From NCBI RefSeq assembly GCF_017352135.1, contig NZ_CP071455.1, positions 62,001-126,000 on the forward strand: a stretch of 64,000 nt of DNA, written 5' to 3'. A program made the translations under genes and the position numbers. How positions within the stretch are numbered: the first letter of the stretch is position 1; the number at the start of each line of letters is the position of its first letter. The notes below the pieces were generated by a model, which saw only the letters and a program-made list of their open reading frames with translations, had not been told where the DNA came from and made no database searches. The stretch comes from Rhizobium lentis (lineage in GTDB: Bacteria; Pseudomonadota; Alphaproteobacteria; Rhizobiales; Rhizobiaceae). Positions 10,221 to 18,474 of this stretch are shown here, one piece after another.

Positions 10221-11555
10221 TCATGCCCCTGCGGCGAAAAACCGGTTCCCCGGCCGCGGCAGGCCGAGATGCTCGCGCAGCGTCGTGCCTTCGTATTCGC
10301 TGCGGAACAGGCCGCGGCGCTGAAGCTCGGGAATCAGCCTGTCGGTGACATCAAGCAAACCTTGCGGAAGATAGGGGAAGACGACGTTGAAGCCATCCGA
10401 GCCTTCCTCATCCAGCCAGCGCTCCATCTCGTCGGCGATGCTTGCCGGCGTGCCGACGAAGGCGAGGCCGGCATAGCCGCCGTAGCGCTGCGCCAGCTGG
10501 CGCACGGTCAGCTTCTCCTCTGCAGCCAATTTCAGCACCTGTGCGCGGCCGGTCTTGCTGGCATTGGTGTCGGGAATATCGGCCGGCAGCGGCGCGTCTG
10601 GATCGAAGGCGGAAGCGTCGTGACCGAGGGCAATCGAAAGCGAGGCGATGGCGCTGTCGTAATGCACCAGGCTGTCGAGGGTGGCGCGTTTGCCGCGCGC
10701 CTCCTCGATGCTGTCGCCGACGATGACGAAGGCGGCAGGCAGGATCTTCAGATGGTCGCGGTTGCGGCCGATGGCTTCCATACGGCCCTTGATATCGGCA
10801 TAGAGCGCCTTGCCGGCGGCAAGATCACGCGGCGAACAGAAGACCATCTCGGCGGTCTCGGCAGCAAGCTGGCGGCCGGGATCGGACTGTCCGGCCTGAA
10901 CGATGACAGGCCAGCCCTGTGGTGGGCGGGCGATATTGAGTGGCCCGCGCACGCTCAGTTCTTCACCCTTGTGACCGAGCACATGCATTTTATCCGGATC
11001 GAAGAACAGGCCGCTCTCCCGGTCGCGGATAAAGGCATCGTCGGCGAAGCTGTCCCAGAGCCCGGTCACGACATCATAGAACTCGCGCGCACGATGATAA
11101 CGCTCGCCATGCTCCACGTGCTCATCCAGGCCGAAATTGAGTGCGGCATCGGGATTTGAAGTCGTAACGATGTTCCAGCCGGCGCGGCCGCTGCTGATGT
11201 GGTCGAGCGAGGCGAAACGCCGGGCGATGTGATAGGGCTCGTCGAAGGTGGTGGAGGCGGTGGCGACGAGGCCAATACGTTCCGTCACCGCTGCCAGCGC
11301 CGACAGCAGCGTGAAGGGCTCGAACGAAGTGACGGTATGGCTGCGCCTCAGCGCCTCAACGGGCATGTTGAGCACGGCCAGGTGATCGGCCATGAAGAAG
11401 GCGTCGAATTTCGCCCGCTCCAGCGCCTGGGCGAAGAACTTCAGATGCGCGAAATTGAAGTTGGCATCGGGGTAGGAACCGGGATAACGCCATGCGCCGG
11501 TGTGCAGGCTGACGGGACGCATGAAGGCGCCGAGGCGCAACTGCCGTGGGGTCAT
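10221..11555 (-). CDS. LLM class flavin-dependent monooxygenase (NtaA/SnaA/DszA-like)
   Basis: A 444-residue luciferase-fold monooxygenase that uses reduced FMN supplied by a separate reductase. Family features include the N-terminal LGAFMRPVSLHTGAWR, the DHLAVLNMP region, RFASLDHISSGRAGWNIVTT near 120-140, and the C-terminal GLAFVGTPASIADEMERWL. Relatives cleave C-S or C-N bonds in sulfones, sulfonates and nitrilotriacetate; the neighbouring SfnB-like genes favour organosulfur. The ATG at 11555 was preferred to the one at 11567 because AGGAAC stands in the right place before it. It is divergent from the SfnB-like gene at 11877. Confidence 0.9.
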   Translation of the reverse strand: MTPRQLRLGAFMRPVSLHTGAWRYPGSYPDANFNFAHLKFFAQALERAKFDAFFMADHLAVLNMPVEALRRSHTVTSFEPFTLLSALAAVTERIGLVATASTTFDEPYHIARRFASLDHISSGRAGWNIVTTSNPDAALNFGLDEHVEHGERYHRAREFYDVVTGLWDSFADDAFIRDRESGLFFDPDKMHVLGHKGEELSVRGPLNIARPPQGWPVIVQAGQSDPGRQLAAETAEMVFCSPRDLAAGKALYADIKGRMEAIGRNRDHLKILPAAFVIVGDSIEEARGKRATLDSLVHYDSAIASLSIALGHDASAFDPDAPLPADIPDTNASKTGRAQVLKLAAEEKLTVRQLAQRYGGYAGLAFVGTPASIADEMERWLDEEGSDGFNVVFPYLPQGLLDVTDRLIPELQRRGLFRSEYEGTTLREHLGLPRPGNRFFAAGA

Positions 11556-11876
11556 GATGTTCCTCATGGAGCGGGCAAGGCGGCCGCCTGCTCCGCATTG
11601 GGCTCATTGTGCAACCGTTGCGGCGAGGCAGCGGAATTCTGGTTACGTAGGTAGTCGCCGAAATCGAATCGAGACCGCAAGCAAGAATTCCGGGCTGGAA
11701 TTTTAACGCTTGCGGGGCCGCCTCGCCGCGACAGTGTTGAACGCAAACCCTAATCGCGGCGGTTGGGGGGCCGATAAGCAAACACTTTTCATTTTCGACG
11801 GCTTCTATAGAATTTGTGCTCTTATCTCGACGCTTGATTTCTTTCACCGATGGGCTCGTCAGAATTGGAGACATCG
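11556..11876. other. Divergent intergenic region with long-range inverted repeat
   Basis: A gap of 321 bases between two divergently transcribed flavoenzyme genes; no gene seen. It holds a perfect 10-bp inverted repeat, GCGGCGAGGC (11620-11629) and GCCTCGCCGC (11720-11729), each with a GAATTC nearby on the inner side, and a small TTCTATAGAA palindrome near 11803. Promoters for both genes must lie here. The sulfur-linked dyad motif found elsewhere in the window is not present. Confidence 0.5.
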
Positions 11877-13094
11877 ATGAACACCGTGCTGAGATCAACA
11901 GATCAGATCCGACCCTTGGCCGCCCGCATCGGCAGCGACGAGGAAGCGATCGCCACCGCCCGCAGACTGGCGGCGCAATTTGCCGCGCGCGCCGCCGAGC
12001 GCGATGCCGACCGGATCCTGCCGTTTGCCGAACTCGATCTTCTCGCGCAATCCGGCCTTCTGGCGATCACCGTGCCCGCGCAATATGGCGGGCTCGACGT
12101 CTCCAATGCCGTGCTTGCCGAGATCACCGCGATCCTGTCGGAGGCGGACGGTTCGATCGGCCAGATCCCGCAGAACCATTTCTATATTCTGGAGGCGCTA
12201 AGGACCGACGGCAGCGAGGAGCAGCAGCGTTATTTCTTCGGCCGCGTCCTGGCGGGCGACCGCTTCGGCAATGCGCTTTCCGAGCGCGGCACCAAGACGG
12301 TCGGCCACTACCACACGCGCATTACCCACGACGGCCCGGGCTACCGGATCAACGGCCGGAAATTCTATTCCACCGGCGTGCTCTTCGCCGACTGGATCAC
12401 CATCTTCGCGCTCGATCCGGAAGACCGGCTGACCATGGCTTTCGTGCCGAAGGGCACTGAAGGTGTCGAGATCGTCGACGACTGGGATGGCTTCGGCCAG
12501 CGCACCACCGGCAGCGGCACGACGATCCTCGACAATGTTTATGTGAGCGCCGATTCCGTGGTTTTTCATCACAAGGGTTTCGAGCGGCCGACGACGATCG
12601 GCTCTGTCGGCCAGATCATCCATGCCGGCATCGATCTCGGGATCGCGCGGGCGGCTTTTGCCGAAACGCTTGATTTCGTCAGGAAAAAATCGCGCCCCTG
12701 GATGGATAGCGGCCTCGATCGTGCCTCGGATGATCCGCTGACAATCGCCAAGGTCGGCCAGATCGCCATCCGGCTCGAAGCGGCAACCGCTCTGGTAGAG
12801 CGTGCCGGTAACAAGGTGGATGCCGCTCAGGTCGAAACGACGGAGGAAAAGGTGATCGAGGCCACGCTTGCGGTTGCCGCCGCCAAGGTACTGACAACAG
12901 AGGTGGCGATCGAGGCTTCGAATACGCTTTTCGAACTTGCTGGAACCTCGTCGGTACAAACAAGCCTCAATCTCGACCGCCACTGGCGCAACGCCCGTAC
13001 TCATACACTGCACGATCCCGTGCGCTGGAAATACCACGTTGTCGGCAACTACCATCTGAACGGCGTCATGCCGCCGAAAAACGGCGCGCTCTGA
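11877..13094 (+). CDS. SfnB family flavoprotein (acyl-CoA dehydrogenase fold)
   Basis: A 405-residue flavin enzyme with the acyl-CoA dehydrogenase fold, of the SfnB/DszC sulfur-acquisition group rather than a fatty-acid enzyme. Segments are the N-terminal helical domain (SGLLAITVPAQYGG), a middle beta domain (INGRKFYSTGVLFADW), and a C-terminal helical domain ending RHWRNARTHTLHDPVRWKY, a signature shared with DszC. The ATG at 11877 follows TTGGAG at proper spacing. SfnB proteins occur with two-component monooxygenases that use dimethylsulfone-like compounds; the substrate here is unknown. Confidence 0.85.
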   Translation: MNTVLRSTDQIRPLAARIGSDEEAIATARRLAAQFAARAAERDADRILPFAELDLLAQSGLLAITVPAQYGGLDVSNAVLAEITAILSEADGSIGQIPQNHFYILEALRTDGSEEQQRYFFGRVLAGDRFGNALSERGTKTVGHYHTRITHDGPGYRINGRKFYSTGVLFADWITIFALDPEDRLTMAFVPKGTEGVEIVDDWDGFGQRTTGSGTTILDNVYVSADSVVFHHKGFERPTTIGSVGQIIHAGIDLGIARAAFAETLDFVRKKSRPWMDSGLDRASDDPLTIAKVGQIAIRLEAATALVERAGNKVDAAQVETTEEKVIEATLAVAAAKVLTTEVAIEASNTLFELAGTSSVQTSLNLDRHWRNARTHTLHDPVRWKYHVVGNYHLNGVMPPKNGAL

Positions 13095-13118
13095 AATTCC
13101 CGCCTATTCAGCCGAAAA

Positions 13119-13138
13119 CCCCACCGCTGGCGGTGGGG
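13119..13138. terminator. Hairpin between convergent genes
   Basis: A perfect 9-bp stem, CCCCACCGC / GCGGTGGGG, with a two-base loop, lies 25 bases after the SfnB-like stop. No T-run follows on the plus strand. On the minus strand a short TTTT follows, so it may better terminate transcripts arriving from the convergent gene at 13360-14568. It is possibly bidirectional. Confidence 0.5.
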
Positions 13139-13176
13139 GCAGGCTGCTGACAACCACTGCGAAACCCCGCGACGGC

Positions 13177-13283
13177 ATCCTCGGCCTTGTGCCGAGGATC
13201 TGCGTACGTCTAATTAAGATACTGAAAAGAAACGGTTTCCTGCCAGGAAAATGCCGTCGTTAGATGCTCGGCACAAGGCCGAG
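13177..13283. repeat. Paired REP-like palindromes in inverted orientation
   Basis: The left unit, ATCCTCGGC-CTTGT-GCCGAGGAT (13177-13199), is a 9-bp stem hairpin. The right unit, CTCGGC-ACAAG-GCCGAG (13267-13283), is its reverse complement over 17 bases. So two hairpins also pair with each other, the layout of a bacterial interspersed mosaic element. The whole 13095-13359 gap has no gene. The CTCGGCACAAGGCCGAG core is, to my knowledge, common between rhizobial genes. Confidence 0.65.
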
Positions 13284-13359
13284 TATGACGGAGGAGAGGT
13301 TATCGACACACTGACCCATCGCGGGCGGTGGGTTTTGCTTTCGGTGACGAGCGTCCGCC

Positions 13360-14568
13360 TCAGCTGTAGAGGCTGACCTCCGGTATCCTGTCGTTCAGCA
13401 CGAATTCGCCGACTTCCCGCGCCTTGTAGAAGACCGGGTCGTGCAGAGTATGGGTGCGGACATTGCGCCAGAAGCGGTCGAAGCGGTATTTGTCCGCCGT
13501 CGAGCGCGCGCCCGTCAGCTCGAAGACGCGCGAGGTGATGTCGAGCGAGACATGAGTGGCATGGACCTTGGCGGCATAGGCTTCTGCCGCCGCCTCGCCG
13601 CGCTCACGCGCCGTCACTTGGCGCCCACGCGCAAGACCTGCCTGCACGGCGAATGCGGCGCTGTCGGCAAGGGCTGCCGAAGCCTTCAATTCCGCGGTGA
13701 ATTCCCCGACACGCTCGAGGATATAGGGGTCGTCGGCCGCCCGCTCGACGCCTGAGGTGATCCACGGCCGGGTGATGGTTCTGACGTAATCGACGGCGGC
13801 CTGCAGCGCGCCTTCGGCGGTGCCGAGATAGAAGTTGACGAAGACCAGCTGGATGAACGGCGTATTGAAGGTCGACAATACGGGCGGCGCTACGTCGGGC
13901 GGAGCCGGTGCGCCGACGAAGTCCTCTTCATAGACGGGGAAGTCGCGAAATTCGACGCTGCCGCTGTCGGACAGGCGCTGGCCGATATTGTCCCAATCGT
14001 CATTGGCGACGTAGCCCGGCCGGTTGGTCGGCACGGCGAAGCTGGTGATCTTATCGTCGAGCGCGGCATTGGCATTGATATAGTCGGAGACCCGCGCTGC
14101 CGTGGAAAAGGACTTGCGCCCATTCAGCACATAGCCGTTTCCGCGGCGGGTGAGCACCAGCCCGGGATCGCGCGGATTGACCGCCGCGCCCCAATAGAGG
14201 TTCTTCGCCACCGTTTCGCTGCCGAGCGCATGGGCGCGCGCGGGGTCGAGTGCCCAATAGATGTACTGGCTGTTGACATAGTGGTAGCCGAGCAGCTGGC
14301 CGATCGAGCTTTCGCCGCGCGCGAGGATGCGCACCAGTTTCAGTCCGTCGACCCAGTCGAGGCCGCCGCCACCGATCTCCGTTGGATGCAGCGCATTGAG
14401 GAGGCCGGCATTCTTCAACTTAACGATTTCGGCGAGCGGCGGGCGGCCTTCTCGGTCGAGGTCCGCGGCACGCCTGGAAAGATCAGCCGAGATCTCCTCC
14501 GCACGGGCAAAAAGGTCTTCTCGCGTCGGGTTGCGGCTCACTGCGAAAACGACATTGGACTGGCTCAT
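13360..14568 (-). CDS. SfnB/DszC-like acyl-CoA dehydrogenase-fold monooxygenase
   Basis: A 402-residue flavoprotein and a distant paralogue of the gene at 11877-13094. It has the same fold blocks: NALHPTEIGGGGLDWVDG, LNGRKSFSTAARVSDY, and the C-terminal RFDRFWRNVRTHTLHDPVFYK signature of DszC/SfnB enzymes. The ATG at 14568 follows TTTGGAG; the open frame upstream of it has no family similarity. It lies 79 bases after the binding-protein gene on the same strand, so importer and enzyme are probably co-transcribed. A likely FMNH2-dependent oxygenation of the imported organosulfur compound is inferred. Confidence 0.85.
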   Translation of the reverse strand: MSQSNVVFAVSRNPTREDLFARAEEISADLSRRAADLDREGRPPLAEIVKLKNAGLLNALHPTEIGGGGLDWVDGLKLVRILARGESSIGQLLGYHYVNSQYIYWALDPARAHALGSETVAKNLYWGAAVNPRDPGLVLTRRGNGYVLNGRKSFSTAARVSDYINANAALDDKITSFAVPTNRPGYVANDDWDNIGQRLSDSGSVEFRDFPVYEEDFVGAPAPPDVAPPVLSTFNTPFIQLVFVNFYLGTAEGALQAAVDYVRTITRPWITSGVERAADDPYILERVGEFTAELKASAALADSAAFAVQAGLARGRQVTARERGEAAAEAYAAKVHATHVSLDITSRVFELTGARSTADKYRFDRFWRNVRTHTLHDPVFYKAREVGEFVLNDRIPEVSLYS

Positions 14569-14647
14569 GGACGAAACTCCAAATCTCCAAAAAGATGATC
14601 CGGCGGGAGTTTGACGCTTCCGCCGGAAGGGATCGAGGATGACCGCC

Positions 14648-15694
14648 TCAGGAGAGCTTGTCCGGGATCCAGCTCGCGGTTGCCGCATCGCTTGTGCTGA
14701 AGGCCGGGATCTTTGCCGCCAGGTCCTCGATCGTCTTGACGCCGGCGGCGCGCAGGCTCTCCTGCGTCAGAAGCGTCGGCTTGACGGTGATCTGATGGGG
14801 AACGGTCTGGCCGGCGATTTCGAGGGCGGCGGCGCGGATGGAGACGGCGCCGACGACAGCCGGATTGGTCGCGACAGTCGCGACCCAGGGGCTGCCCTCC
14901 TCGGTGATCTCCTGGATGTCGGCCGTCGAAACGTCGGCCGAGTAGATCTTGATTTTGCTTGAAATGCCTAGGTCGTTGGCGGCGAGCTTCACGCCGCGGG
15001 CGAATTCGTCATAGGGCGCGAAGACCACGGTGATGTCGGGATTGGCGGTGAGCGCGGCCTTCGCCTGATCGGCGGTCGAGGTGGCGGTCGTGTCGCTGAC
15101 ATTGCCGAAGCGGGCCTTTTCCACAACGCCCTTATTCTCCGACTTGAACTTGTCCCAGACCTCGTTGCGGCGATCGAGCGGCGCAAAGCCCGCAACGTAG
15201 ACGTAGCCCGCTTTGAAGTCTTTGCCGTTGTCCTTCACCACCTGTTCGAGCGCAAGCGAAGCAAGCTCGTGGTCGCTCTGCTCGACCTGCGGGATCTTCA
15301 GGTTGTTGAGGTTGACGTCGAAGGCCACAACCTTGATGCCCTTGTCGAGCGCCTGCTGCACGACGTCGCCAAGCGACTCCGGCAGGCCGTGGTCGATGAC
15401 GATACCGGAGACGCCGAGATTGATCGCCTGCAGGATCTGTTCGCGCTGCTCGGCGGCATCCTGCCGGCCAGGGAAAACGCGCAGGTCGATATCCAGCGCC
15501 TTTGCCTGGGCCTCAGCACCGGCCTGATAGGCCTGGAAGAAATCGCCGGCGGAGATGTAGCTGATCAGCGCCACCTTGACGCCGCCCTTGTCGAAGGGGG
15601 CCGGAGCACCGGGCAGGCCATCGGCGTTTGCGTCTTGAATGAAAATGAACGGAATGACGGCAGCGGAGAGTGCGAGCCGTGCGAGGGATTTCAT
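14648..15694 (-). CDS. Sugar-type ABC transporter substrate-binding protein (RbsB-like)
   Basis: A 348-residue periplasmic binding protein of the ribose/galactose class (Peripla_BP_4). Signal peptide 1-24 ends in ANA-DG, then the typical VKVALISYISAGDFFQAY strand-helix and GIVIDHGLPESL blocks follow. It is divergent from the ATPase and permease genes at 15928-18458, which otherwise lack a binding protein, so the three form one importer split over a divergent promoter. It shares a transcript with an SfnB/DszC-like enzyme rather than a sugar kinase, which is unusual for this class. Confidence 0.9.
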   Translation of the reverse strand: MKSLARLALSAAVIPFIFIQDANADGLPGAPAPFDKGGVKVALISYISAGDFFQAYQAGAEAQAKALDIDLRVFPGRQDAAEQREQILQAINLGVSGIVIDHGLPESLGDVVQQALDKGIKVVAFDVNLNNLKIPQVEQSDHELASLALEQVVKDNGKDFKAGYVYVAGFAPLDRRNEVWDKFKSENKGVVEKARFGNVSDTTATSTADQAKAALTANPDITVVFAPYDEFARGVKLAANDLGISSKIKIYSADVSTADIQEITEEGSPWVATVATNPAVVGAVSIRAAALEIAGQTVPHQITVKPTLLTQESLRAAGVKTIEDLAAKIPAFSTSDAATASWIPDKLS

Positions 15695-15763
15695 CGTCGC
15701 GTTCCTTCTAACAATCGGAGGCGTCGTCTGACAGGTTTCGACCCTCGCGACGCGTCGATTTAT

Positions 15764-15795
15764 TAGATATATTATCTATGTTTTTAGTAGATTAA
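15764..15795. promoter_or_regulatory. Dyad motif ATCTA-N9-TAGATTAA (site A of shared sulfur motif)
   Basis: An AT-rich block between the divergent importer genes holds alternating boxes: TAGAT (15764-15768), ATCTA (15774-15778) and TAGAT (15788-15792), the last followed by TAAA. The outer pair forms the dyad ATCTA-N9-TAGAT. An almost identical string (ATATTATCTAT, then TAGTRGATTAAA) stands before the FMN reductase gene at 63576-63602, and a third version before metQ. The site lies 70 bases upstream of the binding-protein start and about 130 upstream of the ATPase start. Confidence 0.6.
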
Positions 15796-15927
15796 ATGAT
15801 CCGAATTTGCTGGCTGCGGGAGATTCTTTGTTTCCCTGGTGCAGTTCACCAGGGAAATGCGTGCCTGGAATTCGACCGTCCGAACAAGGCACACTTCAGG
15901 TTCGAATGCAGTCCCGGACTTTTGCCG

Positions 15928-17412
15928 ATGCCGCTCCTTCACGTTGACAATACGACTCGCAGCTTCGGGTCGACGCAGGCGCTTGCCGGCGCTCATCTTT
16001 CGATTGAGCGCGGCGAGATCGTGGCGCTGATGGGCGCGAACGGCGCGGGCAAGTCGACGCTGGTGAAGATCCTTTCCGGCGTACTTCCGGCCGATGGCGG
16101 CACGATCCATCTCGATGGCCATCTCTTTTCGCCGCGCAGCCCGGCCGAAGCGGCAAAAGCCGGTGTCGTGACCGTGCACCAATCGACGGATCTGGTCGGC
16201 GCGGCGGGGCTGAGCGTTGCAGACGCCCTGCTTCTCAACCGCTTCGCCGATCGCAGCACACCTTTCTTCGTGTCGCGCGCCGGCATCCGTCGCGCCGCGC
16301 AGGCGATGCTCGATGCCGCCGGCTTCAGCCTGCCGCTCGATCGTGATTTCGGCGAGCTTACCAGCGCTGACCGTCAGCTGGTGGCAATTGCCCGGGCGCT
16401 CGCCAATCGCGCGGATCTTCTCATTCTCGATGAGCCGACGGCGAGCCTTTCCGGAGCGGAAAGCCGACGGCTCTTCGATATTCTGCTTCGTTTGCGCAAA
16501 CGCGGCTTGGCGATCCTCTACATCTCGCACCGCACGGCCGATCTGGAAGCCGTCGCCGATCGTGCGCTCGTCATGCGTGGCGGTCGCGTCGTCGGCACCT
16601 TCTCGCGGCCGATCGATTTTTCGAGTGCCATCGAGACGATGATCGGCCGCAAGCTGGAAGCGGCGCGGCCGGATGCGCGGTCCGCGGCCGGGCCTGCGAT
16701 TTTCGAGATGCGCGATATCAGCCTCCTCCCGGCAAGCGCGTCCTTCGATCTGTCGCTGCACGAAGGCGAGGTCGTGGCGGTGACGGGCGTGCTCGGCGCC
16801 GGCAAGAGCCGGCTGCTCCAGGCGATCTTCGGCGTGACGGCGCTTAGCCGTGGTGCGATGTTTCTGGACGGCCGGCCGTATCAGCCGAAAAATCCGGCCG
16901 ACGCAATTGCGGCCGGTGTCGCCATGGCGGCCGAAGACCGCCACCGCTCTTCGCTGATGCCGGCGGCATGGCCTGGCCACTCGCTGTCGGCGACGATCAG
17001 CCTGCCGCATCTTGCCAAATGGTATCCGCGTGGTTTCCTTGTCGGCAGTCGCGAACGGCGCGAGGCCGAGCAGGCCATCGCCCGCCTCGGCATCAAGGCC
17101 GCAGGCCCGTTCGCCTCTGTCTGGTCGCTTTCAGGCGGCAACCAGCAGAAGGCGGTGATTGCCCGCTGGGAGGCTGAGCCGAGCCGACTCTTGCTGCTCG
17201 ACGAACCCTTTCAGGGCGTCGACGTCGGCGCCCGGCGCGACATCATCCGGACCATCCGCAGCCGCACCGACCTGGCGACGCTGATCGCGACCTCGGATCC
17301 GGAGGAGGCCTATGAGGTGGCCGACCGCATCCTCGTTATCGACCACCACGTGTTGAGACCCGCAATCGGCGGGGCCGCCGGTCATCCCGAAATCCAAGGA
17401 ATATCCGCATGA
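15928..17412 (+). CDS. Sugar-type ABC transporter ATP-binding protein with two ATPase domains (RbsA/MglA-like)
   Basis: A 494-residue tandem ATPase. In the first half, Walker A GANGAGKST is at 36-44, the degenerate signature LTSADRQ follows, and Walker B is LLILDEPTA. The second half has an altered Walker A (GVLGAGKSR), a good signature LSGGNQQK and LLLLDEPFQG. This asymmetry is normal for RbsA, MglA and XylG. The ATG at 15928 was chosen because the ATPase fold begins there; a longer open frame runs back through the promoter region. It overlaps the permease gene by four bases (ATGA). It partners the binding protein at 14648-15694. Confidence 0.92.
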   Translation: MPLLHVDNTTRSFGSTQALAGAHLSIERGEIVALMGANGAGKSTLVKILSGVLPADGGTIHLDGHLFSPRSPAEAAKAGVVTVHQSTDLVGAAGLSVADALLLNRFADRSTPFFVSRAGIRRAAQAMLDAAGFSLPLDRDFGELTSADRQLVAIARALANRADLLILDEPTASLSGAESRRLFDILLRLRKRGLAILYISHRTADLEAVADRALVMRGGRVVGTFSRPIDFSSAIETMIGRKLEAARPDARSAAGPAIFEMRDISLLPASASFDLSLHEGEVVAVTGVLGAGKSRLLQAIFGVTALSRGAMFLDGRPYQPKNPADAIAAGVAMAAEDRHRSSLMPAAWPGHSLSATISLPHLAKWYPRGFLVGSRERREAEQAIARLGIKAAGPFASVWSLSGGNQQKAVIARWEAEPSRLLLLDEPFQGVDVGARRDIIRTIRSRTDLATLIATSDPEEAYEVADRILVIDHHVLRPAIGGAAGHPEIQGISA

Positions 17413-18458
17413 CGACGATCGACGAAGAGACGCTGCCGCAGACCGGCACCCTGCCGCGCGCCGGCCGCAACCGCCTTGCCGCTTTCGGCGCGTTCCTGCG
17501 GTCGGGCGCGGTGTTCATCCTGCTTGCGCTCCTCGTCGTCGGTTTTACCATCGCCGAGCCCGCCTTCATCAATATCGCCAATCTGATGAGCATCCTGCAG
17601 GCGGTCTCCGTCGTCGCCATCCTCGGCGCTGGCGTCACCGTCACCCTTGCCGTCGGTGGTTTCGATCTGTCGATCGGCGCGGTCGCCGCCTCGAGCGTGA
17701 TGGCGGCGAGTTATGCGATGATCGTCTGGGGCTTCGACGCCTATGCGACGGTGCCGCTGGTGCTCGCCTTCGGCGCCATGGTCGGCCTGGTCAATGCCTT
17801 CCTGATCGTGCGCTTGAAGGTGCCGGATCTTCTGGCGACGCTGGCGATGATGTTCTTACTTTCCGGCCTGCAACTGATCCCGACCGCCGGCCGCTCGATT
17901 TCATCAGGCCTCACCCTGCCGGACGGCTCAAAGGCGACCGGCGCTTATGACCCGGCCTTCCTGTTGATCGGCCGCTACAGCATCTTCGGCACCCTGCCGG
18001 TTTCCGTGGTGTTGATGGCGGCGGTTGCCGTCCTTCTCTTCATCCTTACCGAACGCACCCGCGTCGGGCGGCTGCTGTTTGCGACCGGCGGCAACGAGGT
18101 CGCAACCCGGCTTGCGGGCGCTTCGACGGTCCGGCTGAAGACGCTCGCTTACGTCATTTCGGGCACGCTGGCATCGCTCGGCGGCATCGTCATTGCCGCC
18201 CGCGTCGGGCGCGGCGATATCTCCTCCGGCGGCTCTCTGCTGATGGATTCGGTTGCCGCTGCATTGATCGGTTTCGCCGTCTTCAACCTCAGGCGTCCAA
18301 ACGTGCTCGGCACCATTGCCGGCGCCGTCTTCGTCGGCGTGCTCTTGAACGGCCTCACCATGCTGAACGCCCCCTACTACACGCAGGACTTCGTCAAGGG
18401 CGCCGTGCTCGTCGGAGCCCTGGCGCTGACCTACGGCCTCGGCCGCAGCAATCCCTAA
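17409..18458 (+). CDS. Sugar-type ABC transporter permease (RbsC-like)
   Basis: Inner-membrane permease of 349 residues, BPD_transp_2 family, with eight to ten predicted helices. The conserved motif GGFDLSIGAVAASSV matches the ribose-type GGIDLSVGS block, and AALIGFAVFNLRRPNVLGT corresponds to the conserved C-terminal loop. It overlaps the ATPase gene by four bases and is followed after 16 bases by the LLM monooxygenase gene, so importer and enzyme are in one operon. Confidence 0.92.
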   Translation: MTTIDEETLPQTGTLPRAGRNRLAAFGAFLRSGAVFILLALLVVGFTIAEPAFINIANLMSILQAVSVVAILGAGVTVTLAVGGFDLSIGAVAASSVMAASYAMIVWGFDAYATVPLVLAFGAMVGLVNAFLIVRLKVPDLLATLAMMFLLSGLQLIPTAGRSISSGLTLPDGSKATGAYDPAFLLIGRYSIFGTLPVSVVLMAAVAVLLFILTERTRVGRLLFATGGNEVATRLAGASTVRLKTLAYVISGTLASLGGIVIAARVGRGDISSGGSLLMDSVAAALIGFAVFNLRRPNVLGTIAGAVFVGVLLNGLTMLNAPYYTQDFVKGAVLVGALALTYGLGRSNP

Positions 18459-18474
18459 TCCAAGGAAAAAAGAC

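Noticed and set aside
15784..17010. A 408-codon open frame on the minus strand
   Set aside because: It is antisense to the RbsA-like ATPase and runs over the divergent promoter.
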